Assembly (NCBI GenBank): GCA_933207985.1 | Contig: OW240916.1 | Location: forward strand, 263,911,147-263,975,146 | Origin: Pelobates cultripes | Lineage: Eukaryota; Chordata; Amphibia; Anura; Pelobatidae | DNA: 64,000 nt | Reading direction: 5' to 3' | Part shown: positions 42,248 to 54,367 of the stretch, piece after piece | How positions within the stretch are numbered: the first letter of the stretch is position 1 | Layout: the number at the start of each line of letters is the position of its first letter | Made by a program: the position numbers and the translations under genes | The notes under the pieces: generated by a model | The model's input: only the letters and a program-made list of their open reading frames with translations | Databases searched by the model: none | What the model was told of the DNA's origin: nothing

Positions 42248-44078
42248 CTGCAACCACCCTACAGCCCGCAAAACTGGAGTGGCCATAGTAATCGCAGCAG
42301 ACCTCGAATTTAAGGAATTAGACAGAAACCAAGACGCACAGGGGCGCTTCCTCTTCTTGAAGGGCATTATAGCGGACAAAATATACACATTTGCACAATC
42401 TATGTCACCAATAGACGCCAAGCAACATTCCTGAAAGGAACACTGACCATACTGCGAGACTACACGGAAGGAACGCTATTGGTAGGGGGGGACTTCAACA
42501 CCCCCTAGACCCAACACTGGACTCGTCCTCAGGACACAGCTGCATATCCCAACGCAGCATCTGATCCATCTGGAATTCCCTAAATAGCCTGGGCCTGGTC
42601 GATTGCTGGAGGGCCCTCAATCCATCCAGTAAAGATTTTACACATTACTCTGCTCTCCATGACTGGTATGCCCGAATCGACTACCTCTTTATTAAACAAG
42701 AGGGCCTCTCTCGCCTACTAAAAGTAACCATTGAACTGGCAATTTGGTCGGATCATAGCCTGGTTAGAATTAATCTAGAGTCTCCTTTGTTCCGCCCCTC
42801 CACTTGGACCTGGTGACTAAATGAGGCGCTGCTCTTGGACCCGGATACTAGGGAACAAATTGGACAAGCCCTGGACCTTTACTTCAGAGAAAATGACCGG
42901 GAAGGGACGTCGCCCATAACAATGTGGGAAGCTCATAAGAGTGTAATCCGAGGAACGCTCATTTGGATTGCATCTCAGAAAAAAAAAGCGGCCACCTGGG
43001 AAATGGCAGAACTATACAAGAACATCTCAATACTAGAAGTACAACATAAAATAAATCACCTTAGTGCAATATATGGAGAGCTCATGGAGGCCAGGAAAGA
43101 ACTGAAAGACCTAATAGTGAAGAAGCACCTCCTTGTCCTGTAGAGTTCGAAGGGCTTCTTCTACACCCACGCTAACAAGGGGGGTAAGTACTTGGCATGA
43201 CTCATGAAGGGCACTGTACCCCGAACACAAATCCGCAACTTACGTCTCACATCGGGCACGGTCTCCCCCTACCCTCAGGAGATAGCAGACGAATTTAAGA
43301 ACTTCTACCAATCCCTGTACAACCTCCAACCACCCGGAGGAAACAAACGAAGGCAGCATAACCATAACCTGATGACCGACTACCTAAACACCAACATCAC
43401 GGAGGTAATTGATTCAAACTCATCCGCGGCCCTGGATGCTCCTATCAGCACGGAGGAGCTGGCTTCTGCCCTGAAAGGTGCTAAAACCGGCAGAGCCCCG
43501 GGGCCAGACGGCTTCTCTACCGGTTACTATAGAAAATTTGCTGGGAGACTCCTACCATGGCTCACATAGCCCTTAACACAGTAGCAGAGTGGGGGAGCTT
43601 CGGACCAGAATCCGTGTCCGCAACGATAACCATCTTGCTCAAACCAGGAAAGGATCCACTATGCTGCGGTAGCTACCGATTGATATCCCTCATAAACCTT
43701 GACACTAAACTGTTCACGAAAGTGCTTGCGACGAGACTACAACCTTACCTCCCGAATCTGATTCACGCGGATCAGACGGGCTTGATCCCCGTGAAGCGCG
43801 AGACAGCACCTTAGAACTCTTCTCCATCAAACATCTGGCGAGGAAGAGGGGGGAACGCCTTCTACTGCTATCGACAGACGCGGAGAAAGTGTTCGATTGG
43901 GTCAACTGGCAGTACATGATGGCTACGCTAGAAGCGATGGGGCTAGGACGAACTCTTCTGACATGGATATCGGCCAGATACAGCACACCACGAGACTCCG
44001 CGAGGGTCAACGGAGCCCGGACAACCGATTTAGCAATAAGCAATGGTACACGGCAGGCGATCCGCTCGAACCCGAATA
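42248..44078 (+). pseudogene. L1/Tx1-type LINE, 5'-truncated, first part
   Basis: Begins inside the endonuclease domain (KTGVAIVIAADLEF). It then reads, through several frames, endonuclease C terminus (WSDHSLVRINL near 42750), linker (42835-43143), and RT: GRAPGPDGFSTGYYRKF (43490), SYRLISLINLDTKLFTKVLA (43670), ADQTG (43770), and LLSTDAEKVFDWVNW (43862). Shifts and stops make it inactive. It is interrupted at 44078 by a Tc1-type transposon. The 15-bp duplication at 42233-42247 and 48137-48151 proves target-primed insertion. Confidence 0.88.
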
Positions 44079-45641
44079 CAGGGAGTGCAGAATTATTAGG
44101 CAAATGAGTATTTTGACCACATCATCCTCTTTATGCATGTTGTCTTACTCCAAGCTGTATAGGCTCGAAAGCCTACTACCAATTAAGCATATTAGGTGAT
44201 GTGCATCTCTGTAATGAGAAGGGGTGTGGTCTAATGACATCAACACCCTATATCAGGTGTGCATAATTATTAGGCAACTTCCTTTCCTTTGGCAAAATGG
44301 GTCAAAAGAAGGACTTGACAGGCTCAGAAAAGTCAAAAATAGTGAGATATCTTGCAGAGGGATGCAGCACTCTTAAAATTGCAAAGCTTCTGAAGCGTGA
44401 TCATCGAACAATCAAGCGTTTCATTCAAAATAGTCAACAGGGTCGCAAGAAGCGTGTGGAAAAACCAAGGCGCAAAATAACTGCCCATGAACTGAGAAAA
44501 GTCAAGCGTGCAGCTGCCACGATGCCACTTGCCACCAGTTTGGCCATATTTCAGAGCTGCAACATCACTGGAGTGCCCAAAAGCACAAGGTGTGCAATAC
44601 TCAGAGACATGGCCAAGGTAAGAAAGGCTGAAAGACGACCACCACTGAACAAGACACACAAGCTGAAACGTCAAGACTGGGCCAAGAAATATCTCAAGAC
44701 TGATTTTTCTAAGGTTTTATGGACTGATGAAATGAGAGTGAGTCTTGATGGGCCAGATGGATGGGCCCGTGGCTGGATTGGTAAAGGGCAGAGAGCTCCA
44801 GTCCGACTCAGACGCCAGCAAGGTGGAGGTGGAGTACTGGTTTGGGCTGGTATCATCAAAGATGAGCTTGTGGGGCCTTTTCGGGTTGAGGATGGAGTCA
44901 AGCTCAACTCCCAGTCCTACTGCCAGTTCCTGGAAGACACCTTCTTCAAGCAGTGGTACAGGAAGAAGTCTGCATCCTTCAAGAAAAACATGATTTTCAT
45001 GCAGGACAATGCTCCATCACACGCGTCCAAGTACTCCACAGCGTGGCTGGCAAGAAAGGGTATAAAAGAAGAAAATCTAATGACATGGCCTCCTTGTTCA
45101 CCTGATCTGAACCCCATTGAGAACCTGTGGTCCATCATCAAATGTGAGATTTACAAGGAGGGAAAACAGTACACCTCTCTGAACAGTGTCTGGGAGGCTG
45201 TGGTTGCTGCTGCACGCAATGTTGATGGTGAACAGATCAAAACACTGACAGAATCCATGGATGGCAGGCTTTTGAGTGTCCTTGCAAAGAAAGGTGGCTA
45301 TATTGGTCACTGATTTGTTTTTGTTTTGTTTTTGAATGTCAGAAATGTATATTTGTGAATGTTGAGATGTTATATTGGTTTCACTGGTAATAATAAATAA
45401 TGGAAATGGGTATATATTTGTTTTTTGTTAAGTTGCCTAATAATTATGCACAGTAATAGTCATCTGCACACACAGATATCCCCCTAACATAGCTAAAACT
45501 AAAAACAAACTAAAAACTACTTCCAAAAATATTCAGCTTTGATATTAATGAGTTTTTTGGGTTCATTGAGAACATGGTTGTTGTTCAATAATAAAATTAA
45601 TCCTCAAAAATACAACTTGCCTAATAATTCTGCACTCCCTG
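44079..45641 (+). mobile_element. Tc1/mariner-type DD37E transposon, intact
   Basis: 1563 bp flanked by TA (44077-44078 and 45642-45643). The outer ends CAGGGAGTGCAGAATTATTA and its complement are terminal repeats. An inner copy of the word GTGCATAATTATTAGGCAACTT is at about 44258-44280, with its complement at about 45430-45452. So each end has two direct repeats, an IR/DR arrangement like that of Sleeping Beauty. It carries one full-length transposase gene. Confidence 0.93.
44297..45313 (+). CDS. Tc1/mariner transposase, DD37E
   Basis: 338 residues, no stop or shift. Residues about 9-50 form a helix-turn-helix (GSEKSKIVRYLAEG...HRTIKRFI) that would bind the terminal repeats. A basic KKRVEKPRRK stretch with a GRPR-like role follows at residues 51-60. 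The catalytic triad is D144 (WTDEM), D237 (QDNAPSH) and E275 (SPDLNPIENLW). Counting gives 37 residues between the second Asp and the Glu, so DD37E rather than the common DD34E. It cuts and pastes the element at TA sites. The start is the first ATG after the left inner repeat, with an upstream leader of about 215 bp. The reading frame looks functional; activity is inferred. Confidence 0.95.
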   Translation: MGQKKDLTGSEKSKIVRYLAEGCSTLKIAKLLKRDHRTIKRFIQNSQQGRKKRVEKPRRKITAHELRKVKRAAATMPLATSLAIFQSCNITGVPKSTRCAILRDMAKVRKAERRPPLNKTHKLKRQDWAKKYLKTDFSKVLWTDEMRVSLDGPDGWARGWIGKGQRAPVRLRRQQGGGGVLVWAGIIKDELVGPFRVEDGVKLNSQSYCQFLEDTFFKQWYRKKSASFKKNMIFMQDNAPSHASKYSTAWLARKGIKEENLMTWPPCSPDLNPIENLWSIIKCEIYKEGKQYTSLNSVWEAVVAAARNVDGEQIKTLTESMDGRLLSVLAKKGGYIGH

Positions 45642-45643
45642 TA

Positions 45644-48136
45644 TACAGGGATCCGAAGGAAGGGGAACGACCCATAAAGTGGCGACGTATGCCGATGATT
45701 TACTTTTTTTCATTAAGCACCCACGAATAAACCTACCGAATCTGCTGGCGAAGTTTGAGCGCTACAGCAAAATAGCAGGATTTAAGCTCAACCTATCAAA
45801 ATGCAAGGTGCTGAACCTCACATTACCCACAGCCGAATACAGGGCGTTAGAATCCGAATTCGATTTTCGATGGTGCCATAGCAAAATTAAATATCTGGGC
45901 ATCTGGGTAAGCACAAACCCAGGAAAACTCTACGAGAACAACTTCCAAACCCTGTTACACACGATAAGGTCGGATCTAACCAGATGGGCCTTCCCTCATA
46001 TAACATGGCACGGGCACATAGCCATGCTCAAAATGAATGTGCTCCCCAGAGTGCTATATCTTCTGCAGACAATACCCATCATGCCACCGGCGACCTTCTT
46101 CTCTTCCCTGAAAACCGCAGACATACGCTTTACATGGCGAGGGGAACGCTCCAGACTGCGACGCAACATCCTATGCCTGCCCAGACCCAGTGGGGGATAA
46201 GCCCTACCGGACTTTGGAAAATATCACCAAGCCACGGTACTACAGCGTATCTTAAACTGGCATCAGAACCCCCCACGTAAGCATTGGGTAATGCTAGATA
46301 GAGAAGTCACGGAGGCGCAATAGAACCAATGATCTGGGGGGGAGCCCTGAGACCTCAGGAACAGCAGGGAGATGAAGGGCCGGTCACACAGATACTTCAA
46401 GGATGGAAATCTCTGAGGGAAAGCCAAACATATCACCTACACCTAGTCCATTGCTCTCGGTGACGTCCAATAGCAAAATAGGAGGGGGCCTGCCGGCTAG
46501 GGCATGGAGTTTCTTAGGCGAATATCTACCCATAAGCAGGGCACTACGAGCGGACAGACTGAGGGACCTAGATTCTCTCCTGGAGGGGAGACCACGGATC
46601 ATCATGGCCACTCTCAGATATGTGCAACTGAAACAATATTACACAATGCTTACAAACAGAGAACGTTTACATAGGGAACTGATGTGGTTCGAGGGCTTAT
46701 GCGACCGAGGCATCAAAACAGACCATGCTGTCTCTGCAATATACCAACAATTTATACCGAACGACCAGACAACCGTTGCCACCTTCAAGCCGCGGTGGGA
46801 GGAGTCCCTGAATAAGACATTTACAACATCACAATGGGATAAGGCCTTGCTATGGCAACACAAAAGCTCCAAGAGCTCCTACTACCAAGAAGTTGGCTAC
46901 AAGCTGATTTCCTCCTGGTATAGAACCGTACATACACCGCATATTCCCGGCCGTGCCACCGACGCGTTGGAGATGCCCAGAGGAAAGGGGCACGCTGATA
47001 CACCTGTGGTGGGAATGTCGCAACATAATCCCATATTGGGACATGGTGAAAACAGAGGTTACCCTGGTATTGGGAGAGATCCCAGACTGGTCGGCAGAAC
47101 TCGCCCTATTACATATCTCTCAACTGACGATTTTGAGTTATAAAAAATCAATCCTTCCACACCTGCTAAACGCAGCCAAGGTGTCCATAATGGCCTACTG
47201 GAAAAAACAACAACATCCCGACGAAGAAGGAGTGGATCCAATGGGTGGAGGATATACAGAGCGCGGAGTCGCTCCATGCCTCCCTAACGGGAAGGGAACT
47301 CAAACATGTGGAACTATGGCGCCCATGGTTTGTATACATCGCTCGACACTCACGAAGGGGGAGGCGACCTCGAAACTGAGGTGAGCTCGAGGACGGACCC
47401 GTGCCCTTCTTAGCGCAGACCACTGCATCCTACCTATCCCAGTACACTTCTTCTCCCCATCCCCTCCCACCCCAACCTTAAACCAGACACACAAAAGGAA
47501 CACTATCATACACCACACACCATATCACTAGCAAGAGCTAAAACACACACATCTACTCAACACAACAAACAGAACATCATTTGACACAAGGCACGCATAA
47601 CAGCAGAACATGAAACAGCAGATGAGGACGAAACAAAGGGCACACACAGCGGAACAACACCCCTGACTACACACAAAGCCAATCATACACCTAAAACATT
47701 TCCTAAAACAACAATGGCTTGACCCACCCCACTAGAGCACACGGACGGATCAGCCCGGCTAGATAGAATAGGGTCACACATTAAAGGGTATGACGCAGCC
47801 CACCTATTTCAATAAGGTAAACTTTGAGTCCCAGTCATGGGTGAACACACGAGAATGGACAGGAAGCAAAATGCTCTATTCTTTGACACAGTCTAGAGGG
47901 AGAGGAGGGCACAAAGAATGTAACTGATGGGCCGATCGACTGAAAACCTAAGGAGGTGACCCAGCCCCATGCCAATTACTACACCTAACATCCTCACGAC
48001 AATGCTAACCATATGAGCTACGCATTCATGTTATTTCCATGATGGGGATCTGTGTGTCCCACACGACACACTTCTTTGTTATCTATTACCTATGTCAAAA
48101 AACTTTAATTAAAACAGATTTACAAAAAAAAATAAA
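45644..48136 (+). pseudogene. L1/Tx1-type LINE, second part with poly(A)
   Basis: Resumes after the transposon with TYADDLLFF (RT catalytic YADD, about 45688), then FNLSKCKVLN-type and YLGIWVSTNP text to 46200. The post-RT region follows through shifts at 46403-47143 (LRYVQLKQYY, then MPRGKGHADTPVVGMSQHNPI near the Cys-His end). The coding part ends near 47400; the 3' UTR is C/A-rich and ends in AATTAAAACAG...A-rich tail at about 48122-48139, followed by the target duplication. Confidence 0.85.
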
Positions 48137-48587
48137 AAATATTAGTGTTTCAAAACGGGAAAACGGATCACAACAATTATATCACCAGTAAAAGTGCTGT
48201 TTGTGTCTGAAAAATGCAAAAAAAGTCACTTTCACTGACAATATCATCGCTGTGAAATGTTTTACTGTTTTGAATCACTAATATTTGTGTTTAGCGAAGT
48301 CTCCCGAGTAAAACAGTATCCCCCATGTACAGGTTTTAGGGTGTCACAGAAAGTTACAGGGTAAAATACAGTGCTAGCAAATTAAATTCTCTGGACTTTC
48401 GGCCTGGGTTGGCAGGCAGGTCCCTCAAATTGCAATCAATAAAATTATTTAATTATGTAAAAATATTACATAAATACGCACGTAGAATTTAAATATATAT
48501 GCATATTTATATATTTGAAGTCTACGTGTATATTTATATAATTATTTATGTAATTTTGTATATGGACATATGTATATTTCGAATTAT

Positions 48588-48622
<35 letters not shown>

Positions 48623-49180
48623 CAATTTCCTTCTAAGTGTATTTTGATATAAATATATATATATATTAATATAAAAATACAGTTAGAATAAAATTTCATA
48701 TTTTTTTTAATTTAATTTAAATTACTTATTATTTGTATTTTATAATATATATATACAATATATATAGTTATTATATATATTATATATATGTGTGTAATTT
48801 AATTATAAGTGTATTTTTATATTAATATAAAAATACACTTAGTATGACATTATATTTATGATATATAGACATATATTATATAGATATATATATACACATA
48901 TATAATTATTATTTTTTTATTAACATTTACATTCATTATTTTTTTTTTTTACACTTGCAAGGGAACTAAGCGATCACATGGCCCCAGGGGTCCTAATCCG
49001 CCATGGGGAGACTGTCTGGGCTGCAGGCAGTCTCCCCACACCAGGAGCACCACCAATCGCCGCCAGGGGAACGATGGCGATCGGGTAAATACATAAGACA
49101 GTTCAGGACCTTCAGCGGTCGGACAACGCAAAAATGCAGAGGATGGTTCTGAACCGTCCTCGGTCGTTAAGGGGTTAAAA
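48137..49180 (+). mobile_element. Hairpin-bearing repeat, right portion
   Basis: Continues the element interrupted at 42247: AATATTAGTGTTTCAAAACGGG, CCCATGTACAGG, TTCTCTGGACTTTC all match 59615-59990. It includes a long AT-rich low-complexity section, about 48480-48950, with (TA)n runs. Its end TCGTTAAGGGGTTAAAA (49163-49179) complements the start wording ACCGTTAAGGACC of the 58.4-kb copy. Confidence 0.7.
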
Positions 49181-49671
49181 GTCCAAATGTGCTCAAATAA
49201 AAACATAAAAATAACAATAGTTACATCAGATTGAATTACACTATATTTCAATACCATTAAAAATTATGTAAATAATATGTATAAACTAAACATTATCAAT
49301 ATAAACAATTTAAACAGAAGAAGTAATTTTAGAAAAGATCTATATCTATATAAGGTCAAGGCGATTACCAGGATATCAGAAAAATAAACTAAGAAGAAAA
49401 TATTTCTAAAATTCACCTAAACACATATAGCTGTAATAATAAAAATTATTATAAAAAAAAAAAAAGAGAGAATTTAGAGAAAACACACTAGATCGAAATC
49501 GACGTTCAGACCCCTGGGTTTCATAGTTCTTAACTTATGGGTCCAAATTTATTTTTCATTTTTTTTACTAAGCTTAAACATGAGATCCCCTCCTCTTTCA
49601 TCCAGTTTCACTTGTTCTATCACTATAAAATTAAGGTTGTTGGCATAATGGGGGCATTATACCCCCCCTCC

Positions 49672-50410
49672 CCACACACACAGACTGACCCACACACACA
49701 CAGACTGACCAATACAGACACACACAGACTGACCCCCCCTACACACAAAGACTGACCCATACACACACAGACTGACCCCCCTACATATAAAGACTGACCC
49801 ATAGACACACACAGACTTACCCCAACACACAGACTGACCAATACACACAGACTGACCCCTCCACACATACACAAACTGACCCTCCCACACAGAGACTGAA
49901 CCACACACACACACAGACTGATCCATACACACACAGACTGCCCCCCACACACAGACTGATTCCCTAACACACAGACTGACCCATACACACACAGACTGAC
50001 CCCCCCTAGACACACAGACTGACCTATACACACACAGACTGACCACCCCTACACACACAGACTGACCCCTCCACACATACACAGACTGACCCCCCTAGAC
50101 ACACAGACTGACCCGCCCACACACACAGACTGACCTATACACACACAGATTGACCCATATACACACAGACTGATTCCCCCACACACAGACTGACCCATAC
50201 ACACATACACAGACTGACCCCCCTAGACACACAGACTGACCCATACACACACAGACTGACCTATACACACAGACTGACCCATACACACACAGACTGACAT
50301 ATGTATACACACACACACAGACTGACCCATACACACACAGATTGACCCATATACACACAGACTGACCCACCATACACACACAGACTAACACATACAGACT
50401 GATTCCCCTA
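49672..50410 (+). repeat. Minisatellite CAGACTGACCCATACACACA
   Basis: About 30-35 units of 18-30 bp around ACACACAGACTGACCCATAC, with CCCCCCT variants. Long reverse-strand frames through it encode Cys/Val-rich artefacts. It shares the unit with 39650-39745. Confidence 0.92.
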
Positions 50411-51985
50411 AGGTGCTAAATCCTAAATCCACCAGTTTGTGCATGTCAAGACCCAGCTCCTCTCTCCTGTGCGGATAAACTGAGCATAGGACGTCCCTAT
50501 ATATTTTAAATGCCAACACAAATTCTGGAATAGCCCCCTGGCCTTTAGAACAGCAGATATCTCACCATAGGCATAGGTATGATTCTCAACTATACCTGGG
50601 AGGCAATCAAAAGTGAGACTAGGTTAACGTCTTTGCCATCCAGGATATCTTTCTTGTGGTTAGCTGGAACCATATGTGCTGGGTTAATAACATGGGGAGC
50701 AGACCCTGACGATAAGCTATTACTAGATTGTGTCAAAGGGGGGCCCATTGGGTCAGTAAGAGGGCACTGCTGGCAACATTGCGAGACTACGTGATTCTAG
50801 TCTCTTCAGTCTTTCGTTCATCTTTCCCACAGAGGACCTGAGGACAATATCATAGCAAGAAGGTCAGTTGTTTGTGCGCCCCTTGGATTGCCAGGAGCAG
50901 GAATATGACATCATTCCAGCCCCAGCATACTACACGCACTGGAGGAGTGAGGAGCTGCCCCACACTGGACCCCAGAGAGGTAAGAAGGCTGGATGTCTGA
51001 GTCAGTGAGTGTCTGTCTGTGAGTGAGTGAGTTTATGTGTGTCTGAGTGTGTATGTATGTCTGTCAGTGAGTGTTTGCCTGTGTGTGTGTGTTTGTCAGT
51101 GAGAGTGTGTCTGACTGTCAGTGAGTGTCTGCCTGTGTGTGTCTATTAGTGAGAGAGTGACACAAGGGAACGGCAAAATGGATCTTTGCCCAGTTCGGCA
51201 GAAATCCTTGCACCGGCCCTGTTTATATTAGAAGCACTTTTATTTGCACAAAGCACCTTATTGATTGATAAGAAAGAGCTTGTAACCCATTAAGTATTTG
51301 ATAGTGAGGAATTTTCTCCGTCAGGAATTTCCCCTTGTCATGGTCTTTCTTATAAATTTGGAACTCTCTGTATTTCTCCTTGTCCCCAAACCAGCTGGTG
51401 AGGACCCCCAATGAACGAGACAAGACAATGCAAGATTCAAGTTTAATAGGCTTTGTAACAGGTTATATTCAAGAGGAAACAGGGGTGGTCTTATAAACAT
51501 TATCCAATAATACCATAATTCAATCATATCTCAACATATCTTATCCTATAGCTAACTTGCAGATATAATGGAGGAGTACTCATAGTTTCAATTTAACTTC
51601 ACAGCTGAAATAAAATAAAAAAAAAAGTTACTACGCAGTTAGAAATAGAAAACAGGAAAGAAGACCAATGCTCTGAGACAAAAACGTTTATAGCTCTGTC
51701 TAAGGGTAAATTCACTAAGCATTGTATATAGATAAAGTGTATTATTCCCAACAGCATTGCTAAAAATTATATGCAACCAGATTATTAATTTTGTCATCCC
51801 TCATCCCAATATTATGAAAACATGTCTACCGCTAACGAAATAGTTAGTACTTCAACGTGAATTTCAAATAATTTCAGATACTTAAGAGATTTTTAAAATT
51901 TATTTTACATTACTTGAAATTCACTTTGAATTTGGTCAATAACCACACTAGGCTGCAATTTGCCACATAGCTCTCCCTGCTGTTG
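50411..51985. other. Gene-free stretch
   Basis: No gene recognised. A GTGAGTGTCTGTCT-type simple repeat occupies about 51000-51150. The rest is unassigned and lies upstream of the ZNF131-like gene. Confidence 0.45.
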
Positions 51986-51989
51986 TAAC

Positions 51990-52125
51990 AGGCATAGGCA
52001 ACCTTCGGGACTCCAGATGTTTTGGACTACACCTCCCATGATGCTTTGCCAGCGTCGTGTGTAAGAGGATTATGGGGGATGTAGTCCACAACACCCGGGG
52101 TGCCGAAGGTTGCCTATCCCTGGTA
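51990..52125. mobile_element. hAT-like hairpin MITE upstream of the gene
   Basis: CAGGCATAGGCAACCTTCGG at the left and CGAAGGTTGCCTATCCCTG at the right are inverted; internal TGGACTACACCTCCCATGATG and its complement-like GATGTAGTCCAC. A second, partly degraded copy lies at about 52208-52327. Terminal CAGG...CCTG suggests hAT; no clear 8-bp duplication was seen. Confidence 0.7.
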
Positions 52126-52207
52126 TAGTACGTGTGGACTTTTCCTTGCTGTATGTTGTAAGGTGGGAAGCACAAGGAACTGTCTTGCTGAAGTCACACA
52201 TTTCCCG

Positions 52208-52327
52208 CCTACATTATGTGAATGGCACATGCTCCAGATGTTTTGGACTACACCTCCCATGATGCTTTGCCAGCACTGTGGCTGTAAGAGCATTGTGGGA
52301 GATGTAGTCCACATCCTTGCCTAGCCC
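52208..52327. mobile_element. hAT-like hairpin MITE, degraded second copy
   Basis: Shares CTCCAGATGTTTTGGACTACACCTCCCATGATGCTTTGCCAGC and GGGAGATGTAGTCCACA with the copy at 51990, but its ends are eroded. It sits about 60 bp before the CpG island. Confidence 0.7.
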
Positions 52328-52379
52328 TGCACTGGGACATGAAGCCCTCCTCGCTGACCGCCAGCATGAGGTAACTAAC

Positions 52380-52990
52380 TCCAGCCCGCCAACACATGGT
52401 GAGCGCGGCAGCCCAGCTCCTTCCTCTCCCCAGCCACGGCTCTGGCCTCGCTGACGTCATTTCCCGCGCGGGGGCCGCCGGGAAGCCGCCCGCCCTTTCC
52501 CCACAGCCATCGACAGACGGGAAGAGGAGGCCGCGGGCAGCCAATCTCGCCGCAGTCGGTGAGTTGAGCGGATAGCGGGAGCCCGGGGGAGGCTCGGCTG
52601 GCGGGGTGCGGGTGCCCGGTTTCCGCCGCTGCCATATTTGAGGTAAACCCCCTGAGCGCGAGGCAATGGGCGATTTTTAATGCGCGTTTTGATGACGTAA
52701 CTAGGACCGGCCGCTGGCGCCGCTGTTACCCAGGGCAGTGCGGGGAGCGGCCTCGCGCGCACCTTATTAATGGCGAAACGATAGTTGGCGTTGGGTGGAG
52801 GTGAAGGGGCCCGGCCGTACCGCGCTCTCCCCTTTACTCCCCCTTCGCCTTGGGGGCCCCGAGGCTTCAGTGGGATTGAAAGAGCAGGCCTTCCGGTCCC
52901 AGAGCGGCATCCGCGATTGGCTGAGACTATAGTGTGACGCTCTGACCGTCTGCCAATAAAAAGCCGTGTGGGCGGTTCTAAGGCTAGAGC
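52380..52990 (+). promoter_or_regulatory. CpG island promoter of the ZNF131-like gene
   Basis: The only strongly GC- and CpG-rich stretch of its length in the window. It spans the proposed exon 1. Inverted CCAAT boxes ATTGG at about 52915 and 52998, and a forward CCAAT at 52953, lie 360-440 bp downstream of the exon 1 donor, which would suit a second or antisense start. No TATA box, as is normal for housekeeping regulators. Confidence 0.7.
52470..52558 (+). other. Proposed 5' noncoding exon 1 of the ZNF131-like gene
   Basis: The donor TCG|GTGAGT at 52558/52559 is a strong consensus within the CpG island, and no ATG-led frame joins it, so it is proposed as a noncoding first exon. The 5' end is not determined; an alternative donor GAG|GTAAAC lies at about 52641. 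Transcript data are needed to fix it. Confidence 0.5.
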
Positions 52991-53739
52991 AGTGTCCTGA
53001 TTGGCTGATGGTATAACTCACTCAAAATCCTGCTCATATGGCTGCTGGTTGCTTACTAGTGTGACTGAAGTGGCATGTGAAGATATCCCTTAAAGGGGCA
53101 CATGTCACATGTTATAAAAAAAAAATAGTCACATGATGGGGGACACACACACAATAAAATCAGCTTTTCAGAGCAGTTCACTTTGAATTATGAATGATAT
53201 ATTTAATTGCATAGTTACCTAACTTGAAGGGGAAAAAAACAGATTAGAGTCAATCATATTAATTAAACCAGGATGTATAAATACAGGCAAAGTGGTTGAT
53301 TTAAAAAAAAAAAATGTCCATCTCCACTATAATCAGAGTTTAGCCAATATTTTAATATTCATACTTATATTTGCTACTATTTGTAGTTTAGTGATTAACC
53401 CTGATAGCTTTAAGTAGGTCAATATCACGATTATTTGTTTCTGTATAGAGTAACGTGCTATTTTGATACAGAGTAAGGTTACCAGATCAACCCCGTATTC
53501 GTGGACACAAATTATTTCTCATTGCTAATGGGCACAAGCCAAGGTGTGCCAATCCCGTGGTAAGGAAATCAATTAATGTATTGGTTTGTACACCTCATTT
53601 CCATGTAAAACATGGCGAGTTTGCTAACCTTTAAATACCTATAGACACATTAGGTTTTCACTGCCTGGCCTTTCATTTTAAAAACTACTGTCCGGTTGTT
53701 TCTTAAAACGTAACAATGAATAGCATCCATTTTATTTTT

Positions 53740-54085
53740 ACAGCTCACAATGTATTGTTTTGTTTGGGCATTTGGCCCCCAGCTGTTTCTGCCCCCCAGA
53801 TATTCTCAGCCATAGGAAAGGCATTGGGAGGCTAGTGCACATGCGCGGCAAAACATTGTGCTTCACCAGTCAGATGGTCTCTATGAGACCATCTGATTGA
53901 AGTAGCCGAGTTTTATTCCGCTATTTCTTCGCAAGCACCTCTAGTGGCTGTCAGTGTGACTGGAGGCATTGAAACTTGTCACTGTAAACTGTGCTGTTCC
54001 TACAGAACGACAATGTTTGCAGTTGGAGGGTTAAAACTACATTAACATGTCGTTTTAACCCTGAGTGAAAGTGGTGTGGGTGCCT
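53740..54085. repeat. MITE-related repeat in intron 1
   Basis: Shares CAGTCAGATGGTCTCTATGAGACCATCTGATTG and CTCTAGTGGCTGTCAGTGTGACTGGAGGC with a copy at 58080-58395 in the opposite orientation, and its right end (GTGGTGTGGGTGCCTTTA) resembles the TTAA MITE family. Confidence 0.6.
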
Positions 54086-54228
54086 TTATTGTCATTATAT
54101 GTTTGTTTTGTATATTATTGATCAATTAAAAACGCATATGGATACAGTGTGTTGGAGGAGACTTTGTCATCCTTACTTGTAACTTTAAAATCTAAATATT
54201 GGTATTTATTTCCATTTTTTCCCCCCAG

Positions 54229-54367
54229 ACAATCTGTTCAGGTATGGAAGCTGAAGAGACGATGGGCTGCATTCAGGAATTCCCAGACCATTACAAAGTT
54301 ATGATGGACAGATTGAATGAGCAACGGGAACTGGATAAATTTACAGATATCACACTGATTGTGGATG
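54229..54367 (+). CDS. znf131: ZNF131-like gene, exon 2 (start codon, first part of BTB domain)
   Basis: Acceptor TTTTTTCCCCCCAG ends at 54228. ATG at 54244 begins MEAEETMGCIQEFPDHYKV, and the exon ends in ...DITLIVDG at GATG|GTATGG (54367/54368), phase 1. The wording closely follows vertebrate ZNF131, a nuclear BTB zinc-finger transcriptional regulator. The segment gives the first helix and strand of the BTB (POZ) dimerisation domain. Coding bases here are 124. The start is the first ATG and agrees with the known N terminus of the family. Confidence 0.93.

Noticed and set aside
49623..50391. Long reverse-strand Cys/Val/Gly-rich frames that resemble a keratin- or toxin-like repeat protein
   Set aside because: They are translations of the CAGACTGACCCATACACACA minisatellite in several frames at once.
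52248..53021. Reverse-strand frames of 84-101 codons over the CpG island, possibly a divergent gene
   Set aside because: They have no recognisable domain, and GC-rich islands open frames on both strands. Only a noncoding divergent RNA remains possible.
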